From positions 1 to 25,007 of the IMG/VR virus record IMGVR_UViG_3300048021_000222: a stretch of DNA of 25,007 bases; one strand, written 5' to 3'. The notes beneath the pieces were generated by a model, which worked only from the letters and a program-made list of their open reading frames with translations, made no database searches and was not told the origin of the DNA. Position numbers and translations under genes: made by a program. This document shows positions 13,079-20,675 of this stretch, piece after piece; position 1 is the stretch's first letter, and each line of letters opens with the position of its first letter. The stretch comes from a virus.

Positions 13079-14468
13079 TTTTAAGTCCTGCCAGCATGTT
13101 CTTTAGTTTACTGCTTTGTACACTTGCAGTAATCTTGCCTGCGGGCTCATCACCTGCATCAACTACGCCACCACTGTCTTTGTTTTTAAGTTGATCATAG
13201 ATACTGCTACTCTGTTTCTTAAACTGTTGATACTCTTCATCCTCACCCAAGTCTCGGATGCGTAGACTTTCAATGTCAAACTCCAAGTCAATCTTTTGAC
13301 CAACGCCGCTACTACTTCTAGTTTTCATTAACTGTATCTGATAGCGTCCACGCTCACGCATAGCACGACTTGTAAAGATACCAAACACGTTATCCGCTGT
13401 GTTGATCTTACTAAGTCCACCACTGATGTGCGAATGATCAAACTCTATTTCATCAACTGCGCCTCTGTTCAACTGCGATGCTGTTACAAATACACAGTCC
13501 AGTTCCTTGGCCAAGTTGCGTAGTTCCTCACTAACATACTTGTCTTTAACAAACAAATCACTTGGGCTTACTTTAGCACTTACTGGCATAAGCAAATCCA
13601 AGTAGTCAATAAGCAAGAAGTCCACAGTCCAGTTGTTCTTGATCTGTAGTTCTTTCAAGTATGCACGAATATCATTTACATTGCTTTGTGCTGGCATGTA
13701 TTTGATCTGCAAGTTGCCTGCTTTCTTGCCTGTCATCTTAACTTTCATCTCAACAGTATCCAAGTCTTTGAATACTTCTTTGGTGCTTACATTTGTAAGC
13801 ATGCTATCAATACGCATAGCACTTAGACCTTCGCTAAGTTCCAGTGTCAAATACACCCCATTCAGTCCTTGTGTCACCCAGTTAACTGCTAGGTTCTGCA
13901 TAAACAAACTCTTGCCTGATCCTGATCCACCTGCAAAAATATTGAGTTCGCCTTTGTTCATGCCGCCAAACAGTTTACGATCCATGGCAGGCCAGCCTGT
14001 GCTGATCTGTCCGTTATTGTCTTTGAGAGCCATAAGTCTCGCTCTGGGATCTTCAAAGTAATCTGTACCCATGTCTTTTGTAAGACTGATTTGTACAGCG
14101 TCCTTGATGATCTTTTCAACTGGTTCGTATTCGCCTTTCTCAAGTAGGTCTGCACTCTTGAGAATAGCACGTTCTAGTTCCTGCCGCTTGGTGAATCCTT
14201 CAAACTCTGCTAGGAACCAGTCATTGTGACTTTCTGTAATATCAGGCACAGGCTTTAGTTCTACACCTGTTACTGCTTGTACCTGTTGTGCAGTGGGCAA
14301 TGCACCATGTTCATCACTGTGTTCTTTTACAAACACCGCAGTGTCATGTAAACTGCGATCAAAATTATCTACGTTATAGATGTTCTGTACACGCACAAAG
14401 TTCTGCGCATCATGCAACATCATTTCTAAGAATAACTTTTGTAAGTCTGCTGTATATTCTTTACTCAT
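13071..14468 (-). CDS. 41: Replicative DNA helicase, DnaB/T4 gp41 family
   Basis: A 465-residue protein with a helical N-terminal domain (about 1-130) and a RecA-like motor. Walker A is GGSGSGKS (180-187), Walker B FLLIDYLDLL with Asp288. The DnaB-type H3/H4 region is recognisable in VTASQLNRG and SHISGGLSKINTADNVFGIF, and an arginine-rich QLMKTRSSSGVGQ follows near the end of the motor. The length matches T4 gp41 (475 residues). It forms the hexameric ring that unwinds DNA 5' to 3' and works with the primase encoded at 15345-16307. The C-terminal tail is acidic and then Lys/Ser-rich. It overlaps the preceding gene by 8 bp (ATGAGTAA). Confidence 0.92.
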   Translation of the reverse strand: MSKEYTADLQKLFLEMMLHDAQNFVRVQNIYNVDNFDRSLHDTAVFVKEHSDEHGALPTAQQVQAVTGVELKPVPDITESHNDWFLAEFEGFTKRQELERAILKSADLLEKGEYEPVEKIIKDAVQISLTKDMGTDYFEDPRARLMALKDNNGQISTGWPAMDRKLFGGMNKGELNIFAGGSGSGKSLFMQNLAVNWVTQGLNGVYLTLELSEGLSAMRIDSMLTNVSTKEVFKDLDTVEMKVKMTGKKAGNLQIKYMPAQSNVNDIRAYLKELQIKNNWTVDFLLIDYLDLLMPVSAKVSPSDLFVKDKYVSEELRNLAKELDCVFVTASQLNRGAVDEIEFDHSHISGGLSKINTADNVFGIFTSRAMRERGRYQIQLMKTRSSSGVGQKIDLEFDIESLRIRDLGEDEEYQQFKKQSSSIYDQLKNKDSGGVVDAGDEPAGKITASVQSSKLKNMLAGLKSE

Positions 14469-15348
14469 AAAATTCTTTTATCCTACTACTTGTTGGGAAG
14501 TCGTTTAAATTCCAGCAGCGTAATTCAGTGCCATGTTCTCGTAACTGATATTGTATCATTGCTTCAAGTCCAACTTCGCCAAATAAATCTACATCATGAT
14601 TTGCTTTACCATGTATTGTATCTTTATATTTTACATAATTTTCCCATTTTTGCCAAATATTATCTTGTCCCTGTGTCCATTCTTGTGTAATAAAATCAAA
14701 ACTAGTTTTATCTGTAATTGTACATTCAATACGATCTATTATATCAAGTAGCACTAGATCCAAGTTTTCGAAGATATACTTGGTATCATAACAAACAAAT
14801 CCCAGTTGCTTTGCAGTATTCCATTGGTCTCGCATTTCAGGGATCCAATATTGCATCCAATGCATGCTAAGGAATTCTCTTAGTTCCCAGTTATCTAGTT
14901 CTTTGTTGTTCCAGTTCTTCAAACTATGACTACTAGTACTAACAAGGTCATCAATATAGTTTACTCCTATTTTACTAAATGTTATAGCAGCAAACTCTGC
15001 ATTGCTGGGGTTTGGACCCAAGTAGAACATATTAGTATCATCGTAAGTTTCTCTTATATATGTTAGCGTTTCACTGCCAGTCCAGTCGCCCCATTGAGGA
15101 ACAAGAGGAGTAAAAATATTATCCTCAGCAATTTCGTATTCTGGATTTAGTAATTCATCCTGAGTATTAGGATGCCATTGTTTTCTAAATCCGTGACTAG
15201 TCCTAGCGCCATAAGTTGCTATATCCTTTTCTAAATCTAAAAATTTTACTTCATCTTTATCAATTGTTTTTAGATCTGTACATTTACGAAGTACGGCTTC
15301 CACAGTGCTTCCAGCACTTCCAGCAACAGCATTAATCCAAATATTCAA
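14461..15348 (-). CDS. Hypothetical 295-aa protein in the replication operon
   Basis: Not recognised. It begins MNIWINAVAGSAGSTVEAVL, where GSAGSTV could be a degenerate nucleotide-binding loop like that of sulfotransferases or P-loop kinases, but no Walker B or partner motif is seen. The rest is rich in Trp, Asp and Asn (LKNWNNKELDNWELREFLSM within it). The start is TTG 15348, overlapping the primase stop as TTTGA; ATGAGGA lies 8 nt upstream and there is no useful in-frame ATG nearby, so the TTG is credible. It sits between primase and helicase, a place often used in marine phages for accessory genes. Any sulfotransferase idea is weak. Confidence 0.6.
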   Translation of the reverse strand: MNIWINAVAGSAGSTVEAVLRKCTDLKTIDKDEVKFLDLEKDIATYGARTSHGFRKQWHPNTQDELLNPEYEIAEDNIFTPLVPQWGDWTGSETLTYIRETYDDTNMFYLGPNPSNAEFAAITFSKIGVNYIDDLVSTSSHSLKNWNNKELDNWELREFLSMHWMQYWIPEMRDQWNTAKQLGFVCYDTKYIFENLDLVLLDIIDRIECTITDKTSFDFITQEWTQGQDNIWQKWENYVKYKDTIHGKANHDVDLFGEVGLEAMIQYQLREHGTELRCWNLNDFPTSSRIKEFYE

Positions 15349-16307
15349 AGGCGTTTCCTCATTAAATTAATTTTTAAACTCATTGTTTGCTTTGCATCAA
15401 TGATGCTCTTTAGTGTAAACAGTTTGCCGTATCTTACTACAGCATCATTAATATCTTTTACATCACTTTCCCATTCAGGAAAACTAACACTCCATCCATA
15501 CTCAAGTGCATCATCAATTAACTTTTGTCCCGCTGCATCTCTGTCTGGCACTAGTATAACTTCTCTAGCAAGTGTGTCAATAATCTCTGCTTGCGTTTCG
15601 CTGGCATTGTTGCTTAGTATGCCTACACCACCAATACACATTGCATCCAATATACCTTCTGTTACAACAACAAACTTTGCATTGGGCAACTGGTCATCCA
15701 TGCCATACACATAGCCTGTATCATAACTGTTGTGATACTTGGGCTTGCTAAGAGAATCTGTTGCTCTTGCAGTGTAACCAATTAATTTGTTTTCATATGT
15801 GCAAGGAATAATAAAACGCTTCCACATACCTGCAGGCTTTGTATTACTGTATAACAGTCTTGTGCTGTCTAATCCTCGCTGTGCTACATAGTCTTGTATA
15901 CCTTGTGGCGCACGATCAAGTGTAACAACATTGTCTGGCAGTGGCCTAGGCTTAAATTCCACAGTGAACTCTTTTTCAAGTTCTTGTTCTATTACTACTG
16001 TGTCTTTGATACGCAGTGCTTCAATGTTAAGCATACTGCGAGTGTTTTCATCCACGTTCAACCATGTTAGCAGTTTACGCATTTTAAAACTAATGTGTCT
16101 GCCTGGTTGCCATCCTGTTTTAAAGTTACAGTTAAAGCAGTGATAACTTATAGCATCTCCACTAGCAATAACACCGCCTCTGCTACGCTTGTCCATGCTC
16201 TCGCCATTGTGATGACAGCATACGGCATTAAACGAAATCCACCCGTTAGTAGTACGCTTTTGTTTGCCCGGCAAGGCATCTAAGACTGCTTGTTGTATAC
16301 TATTCAT
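15345..16307 (-). CDS. 61: DNA primase, T4 gp61-like
   Basis: A 320-residue protein that makes RNA primers for lagging-strand synthesis together with the gp41-type helicase. An N-terminal zinc-binding motif is visible: VCCHH (30-33) paired with YHCFNC (55-60). A Toprim domain follows, with VVTEGILDA (Glu217), LVPDRDAAG (Asp255 and Asp257) and DVKDINDAV (from Asp282). The length is close to that of T4 gp61 (342 residues). It ends in a TTTGA overlap with the unknown 295-aa gene, two genes upstream of the helicase, so primase and helicase are produced from one unit. No strong ribosome-binding site is seen at ATG 16307. The assignment is firm. Confidence 0.9.
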   Translation of the reverse strand: MNSIQQAVLDALPGKQKRTTNGWISFNAVCCHHNGESMDKRSRGGVIASGDAISYHCFNCNFKTGWQPGRHISFKMRKLLTWLNVDENTRSMLNIEALRIKDTVVIEQELEKEFTVEFKPRPLPDNVVTLDRAPQGIQDYVAQRGLDSTRLLYSNTKPAGMWKRFIIPCTYENKLIGYTARATDSLSKPKYHNSYDTGYVYGMDDQLPNAKFVVVTEGILDAMCIGGVGILSNNASETQAEIIDTLAREVILVPDRDAAGQKLIDDALEYGWSVSFPEWESDVKDINDAVVRYGKLFTLKSIIDAKQTMSLKINLMRKRL

Positions 16308-17000
16308 CTATAATATTTTACATTCATTTATAAAATTATACAACCTCGAGGCTATATCACTGTGACCTAATTCGTTAGGGTGCAGATCATTGGGTATTAT
16401 TTGATCAGGTTTAAGATAATCTTGGACATTTGTATCAGGCAAATAATAATTTTTATAATCATGATATGTATGATGATCACCCAATGCATTGAACTGCACG
16501 AACGGAATATTTCTAGATTCACACACACTGTTTACTAATAATTTTGCACTATCTGTGAGTGCCTGATTCCCATCTCCTTCTCCTCCTTGGCTGTGCAATA
16601 ACCATTCTTTTCTACTATTTTCAAACTTATTTGCTCTTCCAGCAAGTCCTTTCCAGGGAATTATTCCCTGCTCGTTCCACCAACCACTGTGAGCCCAGCA
16701 ATGCGCTTCTTCGTCCCACCAACTCATCCTATCAACTTGTGTCCAGCCCACACACACCATAACAGGTTCGTCACACATATGCAAATCATAGTTGATAAAA
16801 CGTGCAAAATTTTGTCCTATTGCAAAATTGCCTGCGCCACCGTCCCCTAAATTAATGTAGTCTTGTCCTAGTTTATCAGCAAGTTGGCCTACCCAACAAT
16901 TTTTTTCTCTATAGGGAGTATTATATTCATAGGACTGCAGAGGATCTGCTGCCAAGCCTGCTCCTTGAGTAAAACTGCATCCAATACCTACTAATATCAT
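16308..17000 (-). CDS. SGNH/GDSL-like hydrolase, copy 1
   Basis: A 230-residue protein with the block I motif GCSFTQG (nucleophile Ser9), a block II-like GDGGAGN (52-58) supplying Gly and Asn of the oxyanion hole, a VCVGWT strand (82-87) and a block V-like DLHPNELGH (205-213) with His207. This is the SGNH esterase/acyl-hydrolase fold. There is no signal peptide, so the enzyme is cytoplasmic or carried in the virion. It lies next to a paralogue (17003-17653), and a third copy is at 23903. A perfect TATAAT sits 6 nt before ATG 17000, so the gene may have its own early, leaderless transcript. The substrate is unknown. Confidence 0.75.
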   Translation of the reverse strand: MILVGIGCSFTQGAGLAADPLQSYEYNTPYREKNCWVGQLADKLGQDYINLGDGGAGNFAIGQNFARFINYDLHMCDEPVMVCVGWTQVDRMSWWDEEAHCWAHSGWWNEQGIIPWKGLAGRANKFENSRKEWLLHSQGGEGDGNQALTDSAKLLVNSVCESRNIPFVQFNALGDHHTYHDYKNYYLPDTNVQDYLKPDQIIPNDLHPNELGHSDIASRLYNFINECKIL

Positions 17001-17002
17001 AG

Positions 17003-17653
17003 TTATATTATACGTTCTTTTGCAAAATCATGCAACCTAAATGTGAAATATTCATGCCCTGCTTCATTGGGATGTCCACCACTTGCAAACAAATTTAATC
17101 TATTGTCTTCTTGTGCAGCACGTTTAAGTGTACTGTTCATAGTTAATCCATTTATGAAGTAATTGTCATACTTGCTAACACTGTGCCTGCCCAGTGCATT
17201 AAACTGTAGTATTGGTACACCATGTGCTTTGCATATACTATTAACCATAAGTTTAGCATTGTTAGTCCACATATCGTGACTATTGCTAGTAGATTTAATA
17301 ACCCATTCCCGACAACTAGAATTCCATTCATCTTTAACAAACCCATTGTGTGTCCATGATTCATTGTACCAACTAAAACGTGTTCGTTCTGTCCATGCTA
17401 CACAAATTACAATATGTTCATGAGGATCTCTTGTGTGTAAAAAATAATTTGCAACCTGTTGTGCTATAGCCATATTGCTATTAGCAGGCTCTGCTAGATT
17501 ATCATACTCACAGTTTAAACGTTTTGCTAGTTGTCCTAGCCAAACATTTTCATTTCTGTAACGTGTGTTTGCCCAGTGATCAGTTGGATCTATGTCTGGC
17601 GATTGTAGTTCACTGCCGTAGGTAAAACTACAACCGAATCCTACTAACTTCAA
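17003..17653 (-). CDS. SGNH/GDSL-like hydrolase, copy 2
   Basis: A 216-residue paralogue of the adjacent 16308-17000 product. Block I is GCSFTYG with Ser9; the oxyanion segment is AEPANSN (54-60); a VCVAWTERTRFSW stretch parallels the first copy; FNALGRH is shared almost exactly with FNALGDH of that copy; block V is GGHPNEAGH with His194. The Asp two residues before His in copy 1 is replaced by Gly here. The start is TTG 17653, overlapping the upstream stop as TTGA, with no in-frame ATG before the essential motif. No signal peptide. The pair looks like a tandem duplication that has diverged widely. Confidence 0.72.
   Translation of the reverse strand: MKLVGFGCSFTYGSELQSPDIDPTDHWANTRYRNENVWLGQLAKRLNCEYDNLAEPANSNMAIAQQVANYFLHTRDPHEHIVICVAWTERTRFSWYNESWTHNGFVKDEWNSSCREWVIKSTSNSHDMWTNNAKLMVNSICKAHGVPILQFNALGRHSVSKYDNYFINGLTMNSTLKRAAQEDNRLNLFASGGHPNEAGHEYFTFRLHDFAKERII
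17007..17035 (-). promoter_or_regulatory. Possible early promoter of SGNH copy 1
   Basis: Minus-strand TTGCAT (17035-17030), 17-nt spacer, TATAAT (17012-17007), then 6 nt to ATG 17000. The -35 matches only TTG of TTGACA, so support rests on the -10 and its spacing. Confidence 0.35.
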
Positions 17654-18405
17654 GGTCTATATAATACTTGACTCAGGGTTCCACTAGTAGTTGTACGCTT
17701 AAAACGTACTGCACTGTATACACCTGTAAAGTTTACATAGGCATTGTCAGTTTGTGCAGTGTATGTTTCTGTTGCTATAGTTGTAAAATCAGCGTTTTGA
17801 ATACTATTACTTGGATTAATTGAGCCCTGTATCTCCAGGGTGCCTGTAAACGCACTGCTAAAATAAACTTGTGCAGTGTGTTGCGCTGTGTTGCGATTTA
17901 CATAGGGTTTAATACTGATGGTGCTACCAAGGTCTCCACTGGCAAAATCTTCTGTCGTGCTTGCTACAAATGTAGGATACACACCATCTGTTACTTCTAG
18001 GACACCATTTGCACCATAGTTGTCGTCTGCGTATGCTGGTGCAGTACGATCTTCACCGTCTGTTACTTTAAGTGCATAATTGTAAAACTTTGCATCTAGA
18101 TTAAGTAAGTCACCTTGTGTGATGCTTGCTTCCATAATACCTTTGGCTTCGTTAACCACTGTTAACGCACGTTCAAAATAAGCAACGTTATTTTCTTTGT
18201 CTAGCACAACAATATTTGCAGTCTTGCCGGACATATTAACTCGCTTTTGGTCACGGTTTTTAAATTCAATTCGTATATAGTTGTCAATACCTCTATATAC
18301 TTTTACATTTGGTGTATAAAACATACTCATGAGGTTGCTTACTCCAGTATCAGTAATAACTGCGGTGTGTTTTTGTGCATATAAATATCCAGTAGTAACA
18401 GTCAT
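17650..18405 (-). CDS. Probable virion/baseplate protein with Ig-like N-terminal domain
   Basis: A 251-residue protein from ATG 18405. The segment VKVYRGIDNYIRIEFKNRDQ and the following VNMSGKTANIVVLDKENN resemble the immunoglobulin-like N-terminal domain of phage baseplate upper-protein-type and other tail proteins. The remainder is beta-rich with many Thr, Ser, Tyr and Asn, ending in SAVRFKRTTTSGTLSQVLYR, a pattern seen in tail and fibre proteins. The frame is open upstream to 18582, but that extension overlaps the divergent gene at 18429 and has no start signal. A late-type box lies 4 nt before the ATG. It is the only obvious structural gene within the replication block. Confidence 0.6.
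   Translation of the reverse strand: MTVTTGYLYAQKHTAVITDTGVSNLMSMFYTPNVKVYRGIDNYIRIEFKNRDQKRVNMSGKTANIVVLDKENNVAYFERALTVVNEAKGIMEASITQGDLLNLDAKFYNYALKVTDGEDRTAPAYADDNYGANGVLEVTDGVYPTFVASTTEDFASGDLGSTISIKPYVNRNTAQHTAQVYFSSAFTGTLEIQGSINPSNSIQNADFTTIATETYTAQTDNAYVNFTGVYSAVRFKRTTTSGTLSQVLYRP
18380..18387 (+). promoter_or_regulatory. Exact late consensus TATAAATA for the plus-strand pair
   Basis: TATAAATA on the plus strand, inside the start of the divergent 17650-18405 gene. A start about 6 nt downstream gives a leader of roughly 35 nt to ATG 18429. Confidence 0.5.
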
Positions 18406-18408
18406 ACT

Positions 18409-18416
18409 GTATTTAT
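18409..18416 (-). promoter_or_regulatory. Late-type box abutting the 18405 start codon
   Basis: Minus-strand ATAAATACAGTATG, identical over 14 nt to the box-plus-start of the 4138 gene. A leaderless transcript is predicted. Confidence 0.45.
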
Positions 18417-18428
18417 CGAAAGAATTGA

Positions 18429-18803
18429 ATGCCACCACTAGCAGAAGAAATATTTGAAAAATATCCGTTTTTGAGTCTAGTAACTTATGGTGGTGCAGAG
18501 TTTGTAGGTATAGTGCAGAATCAAGATGATACTGTACTAAGCATGTATGATTATAGCAAGATACCTGATGAACTAAAAACAATTTTTTTGGAATTAGGAG
18601 ATGTTTGGTGGTGGGAAAGTAATAGAATGATTCCTATTAATTTATTCCTAAAACAAGACTTCACACAGTTCGCCGGCATATTAATTACTTTTAATATTCG
18701 AGACACAGAAGTTGTTAGAGGTCCTAGTGTAAGTATTGCTGACCTAGCAAAAAAACGCAGCAAGAGACGTAATATTCAATTGGTAAAGAAAGTAACAAAA
18801 TAA
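18429..18803 (+). CDS. Conserved-looking hypothetical protein
   Basis: A 124-residue protein (EIFEKYPFLSLVTYGGAEF near the start; FLELGDVWWWESNRMIPINL in the middle; a basic KKRSKRRNIQLVKKVTK end). I recall similar proteins in marine T4-like phages but know of no function. The Trp-rich central motif is distinctive, and the C-terminal basic tail could bind nucleic acid. It has its own TATAAATA box and is followed without a gap by the membrane-protein gene (TAATG overlap), so the two form a small unit transcribed against the surrounding block. No clear ribosome-binding site is seen before the ATG. Confidence 0.6.
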   Translation: MPPLAEEIFEKYPFLSLVTYGGAEFVGIVQNQDDTVLSMYDYSKIPDELKTIFLELGDVWWWESNRMIPINLFLKQDFTQFAGILITFNIRDTEVVRGPSVSIADLAKKRSKRRNIQLVKKVTK

Positions 18804-19153
18804 TGGAATTTTTTTTAGTGCTTATGATAAAACATTTCATTGTTGATCTAGGAGTACAACAGTATATAGGCCCAAGCAATAAACACAAATGGTTAGGCGA
18901 TGGACACACACATTATTTTCATCATGGTTTATCAACAATGTTTATTGCGCTATGGTTTGCGCCTGAGATTGCAGTAGTAATTGGCATACTTGATTATGTA
19001 ATACACTGGCACATTGACTGGGGCAAGCATCATTTAAATAGGCTAATTAGTTGCAAACCACAAAGTGAAGCATGGTGGTGGACTAATGTACTGGACCAAT
19101 GCCTACATGTGCTAACTTATTATGCACTGGTTGTGATTGCTAGTGGCGTGTAG
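18803..19153 (+). CDS. DUF3307-like small membrane protein
   Basis: A 116-residue protein with three to four hydrophobic segments: about 2-16 (FFLVLMIKHFIVDLG), 42-66 (LSTMFIALWFAPEIAVVIGI) and 98-115 (HVLTYYALVVIASG). Conserved-looking polar residues lie near the membrane: KHFIVD, HYFHHG, DYVIHWHIDWGKHH and LDQCLHVLTY. This His/Asp pattern matches the DUF3307 family of bacterial and phage membrane proteins, of unknown function; the many His and Asp could bind a metal. It is joined to the upstream gene by TAATG. It ends inside the 3' end of the converging 19140-19385 gene (14-bp overlap). Confidence 0.65.
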   Translation: MEFFLVLMIKHFIVDLGVQQYIGPSNKHKWLGDGHTHYFHHGLSTMFIALWFAPEIAVVIGILDYVIHWHIDWGKHHLNRLISCKPQSEAWWWTNVLDQCLHVLTYYALVVIASGV

Positions 19154-19385
19154 GGCCGCCCTTGGTATAGTCTTTAATATCCAAATCGTCTGATATAGTT
19201 TCTGCTACATGCGCAAGCATTTGCTGAATCTGATCATCTTCTAAAAAAGTTTTATACAATACCAAACTATGCTTTAGCAGCATAGTAGCAACATACATAA
19301 AATCTTCGTCACTTGTCAACTGTGTTTGAATGTGTGCTACTAGTGCATTTTGTATATCTTGCATACGTTGTGTGTCGTTACTCAT
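19140..19385 (-). CDS. Hypothetical small acidic helical protein
   Basis: An 81-residue, helical, Asp/Gln-rich protein (MQDIQNALVAHIQTQLTSDE; later DDQIQQMLAHVAETISDDLD) with a short basic end. No family recognised. ATG 19385 overlaps the last codons of the mini-DnaE gene by 8 bp, so it is the end member of that coupled series. At the junction with the converging gene there is a small GC-rich inverted repeat (AGGGCCGCCCT, 19152-19162) that might help end transcription, but it is too short to call a terminator. Confidence 0.55.
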   Translation of the reverse strand: MSNDTQRMQDIQNALVAHIQTQLTSDEDFMYVATMLLKHSLVLYKTFLEDDQIQQMLAHVAETISDDLDIKDYTKGGPTRH

Positions 19386-19944
19386 TACTTTCCTCCAATA
19401 TATTCATGTGTACTGCTACTAGTTGTGCGTAGGCCACACTGTGACTTTTCTTAAAAAAGTATTCATTGCCTTGTGGGCGTTGCCATACACTCTGCGCTAC
19501 CTCTGCCCAGGTCTTGCCTACTAGATGTCTTTTGCCAGGACGAATAACAGCAAGGAACATTGCCATACGAGGTATACTGTTAACTGGTTCAGGCATCTTA
19601 CACATTAGATCCCAGTGATTGCCAATATGTATAACACTCTCAAACCGTGTTTTATCCAAGAGTGTAAGCCAATTAGGATCCTGCATAAGTTCTACTAGGT
19701 GTAGTTCATTGCGTACATGTTCATATACATTTACATTAAGCAAATCTAATTTAAAGTATCCTATATCTTCTGCTCGTTTGTGTTCCAGCGTAGCAATACC
19801 ATCATGTGCAACAGGAATATCTGTAAAGTAAACTCCAGTGTTATGTCGTGCATCAGTGTTGAGCCTAGCGGGCACACCTTGAATGTAGTCTAGCAACCGT
19901 GTGCGATCAGCAAAGTCAATGTCGACATCTGGCATATCATACAT
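19378..19944 (-). CDS. Mini DnaE-like protein (Pol III alpha palm motifs only)
   Basis: A 188-residue protein from ATG 19944, which overlaps the upstream stop (TAATG) and has AGGA 5 nt before it. It opens directly on the Pol III alpha active-site motif: MPDVDIDFADR with Asp6 and Asp8. Further DnaE landmarks follow in order: HNTGVYFTDIP (34-44, compare HAGGVVIAP), GYFKLDLLNV with third Asp67, a VIHIGNHWDLM segment where DnaE has FQLES.GM, AVIRPGK (132-138, compare ALYRPGP) and YFFKKSHSVAYAQLVA (162-177, compare YGFNKSHSAAYA). Fingers, PHP, OB and clamp-binding parts are missing. I recall similar short proteins in other marine T4-like phages, unassigned. With no fingers it is unlikely to polymerise alone. 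Confidence 0.7.
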   Translation of the reverse strand: MYDMPDVDIDFADRTRLLDYIQGVPARLNTDARHNTGVYFTDIPVAHDGIATLEHKRAEDIGYFKLDLLNVNVYEHVRNELHLVELMQDPNWLTLLDKTRFESVIHIGNHWDLMCKMPEPVNSIPRMAMFLAVIRPGKRHLVGKTWAEVAQSVWQRPQGNEYFFKKSHSVAYAQLVAVHMNILEESNE

Positions 19945-20675
19945 TATAGTCCTGCTTCCTTGAGTATATGTTTTACCCATTCTGTGTCCGCAAAGTAATC
20001 TACAAACTTGCGCTTCCAATAGTCTGGATCAATATATGGAAATATCATTTCAATCTGCTCTGTGCTTAGTTTGTCCAGTGCTTGTTGCCCACTAGTACAG
20101 TTAAAAATAATCCAAGCACTGATGCGTCCTGTTGTAATATGCTGCACAAGAACATTACCGTTAACATAGTTAAAGTAATGGTTGAATACACTTTCTTTTT
20201 CTTCTGCCCAGGTTTCCATGGTCTTTATGCTACGCTCCAGTGCATCCTGTGTTGCTTCTTTGCGCAAGTGCTCCATCAAATATTCCTGATACACTGCATC
20301 CTTGCACCAGTAGTCCAGTTTCTTATTGCTTTTAATTACCCAGTCAATAAACTTAGCAGTGTTAATAGCACGAATATTCACCATGTGTCTACCAAACTTT
20401 ACAAACGCATTATAGTATGCACTGTCACTAAAGTCTTTGTACGTCTTAAATTTTGCACTGCCCTGTGTAAGTTCATAGAAACGCAAATAAGCAGTCATGC
20501 CCAGTTTAACACCTGCTTCATTCTCTTGTTGTGCTCTGCGCTTTGGCTCGCAAAGATGCGCAGCAAGTGTGCTTTCCTTGCGATACGCTTTGCCGCAGTA
20601 CTGGCATATGTAGTCTTTAGTTTCCATACTATAGTTAATTATAGCATCTTTTATAACGCTTGTAAAATCGTTCAT
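19944..20675 (-). CDS. C2HC zinc-finger protein, conserved-looking in marine T4-like phages
   Basis: A 243-residue protein. A single zinc-finger-like element near the N-terminus has Cys24-x2-Cys27 (YICQYCGKAY), then His40-x-Cys42 (AAHLCEPKRR). The rest is helical and Trp/Tyr-rich (FVKFGRHMVNIRAINTAKF; HITTGRISAWIIFNCTSGQQ; IDPDYWKRKF), without catalytic motifs I recognise. The finger and basic patch suggest DNA or RNA binding. ATG 20675 overlaps the upstream stop (ATGA); Met17 is an alternative start just before the finger. It sits between the gp62-like and mini-DnaE genes, overlapping both, so it is made with them and may share a replication complex. That last point is inference. Confidence 0.65.
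   Translation of the reverse strand: MNDFTSVIKDAIINYSMETKDYICQYCGKAYRKESTLAAHLCEPKRRAQQENEAGVKLGMTAYLRFYELTQGSAKFKTYKDFSDSAYYNAFVKFGRHMVNIRAINTAKFIDWVIKSNKKLDYWCKDAVYQEYLMEHLRKEATQDALERSIKTMETWAEEKESVFNHYFNYVNGNVLVQHITTGRISAWIIFNCTSGQQALDKLSTEQIEMIFPYIDPDYWKRKFVDYFADTEWVKHILKEAGL

Noticed and set aside
13633-14061. Long plus-strand open frame opposite the helicase
   Set aside because: Its hydrophobic, Ser/Leu/Pro-rich product is a shadow of the helicase codons; no start signal and no family resemblance.
18406-18582. N-terminal extension of the 17650 gene to 18582
   Set aside because: It overlaps the divergent 18429 gene and its promoter, has no start signal, and reads as Cys/His/Leu-rich sequence unlike the rest of the protein.
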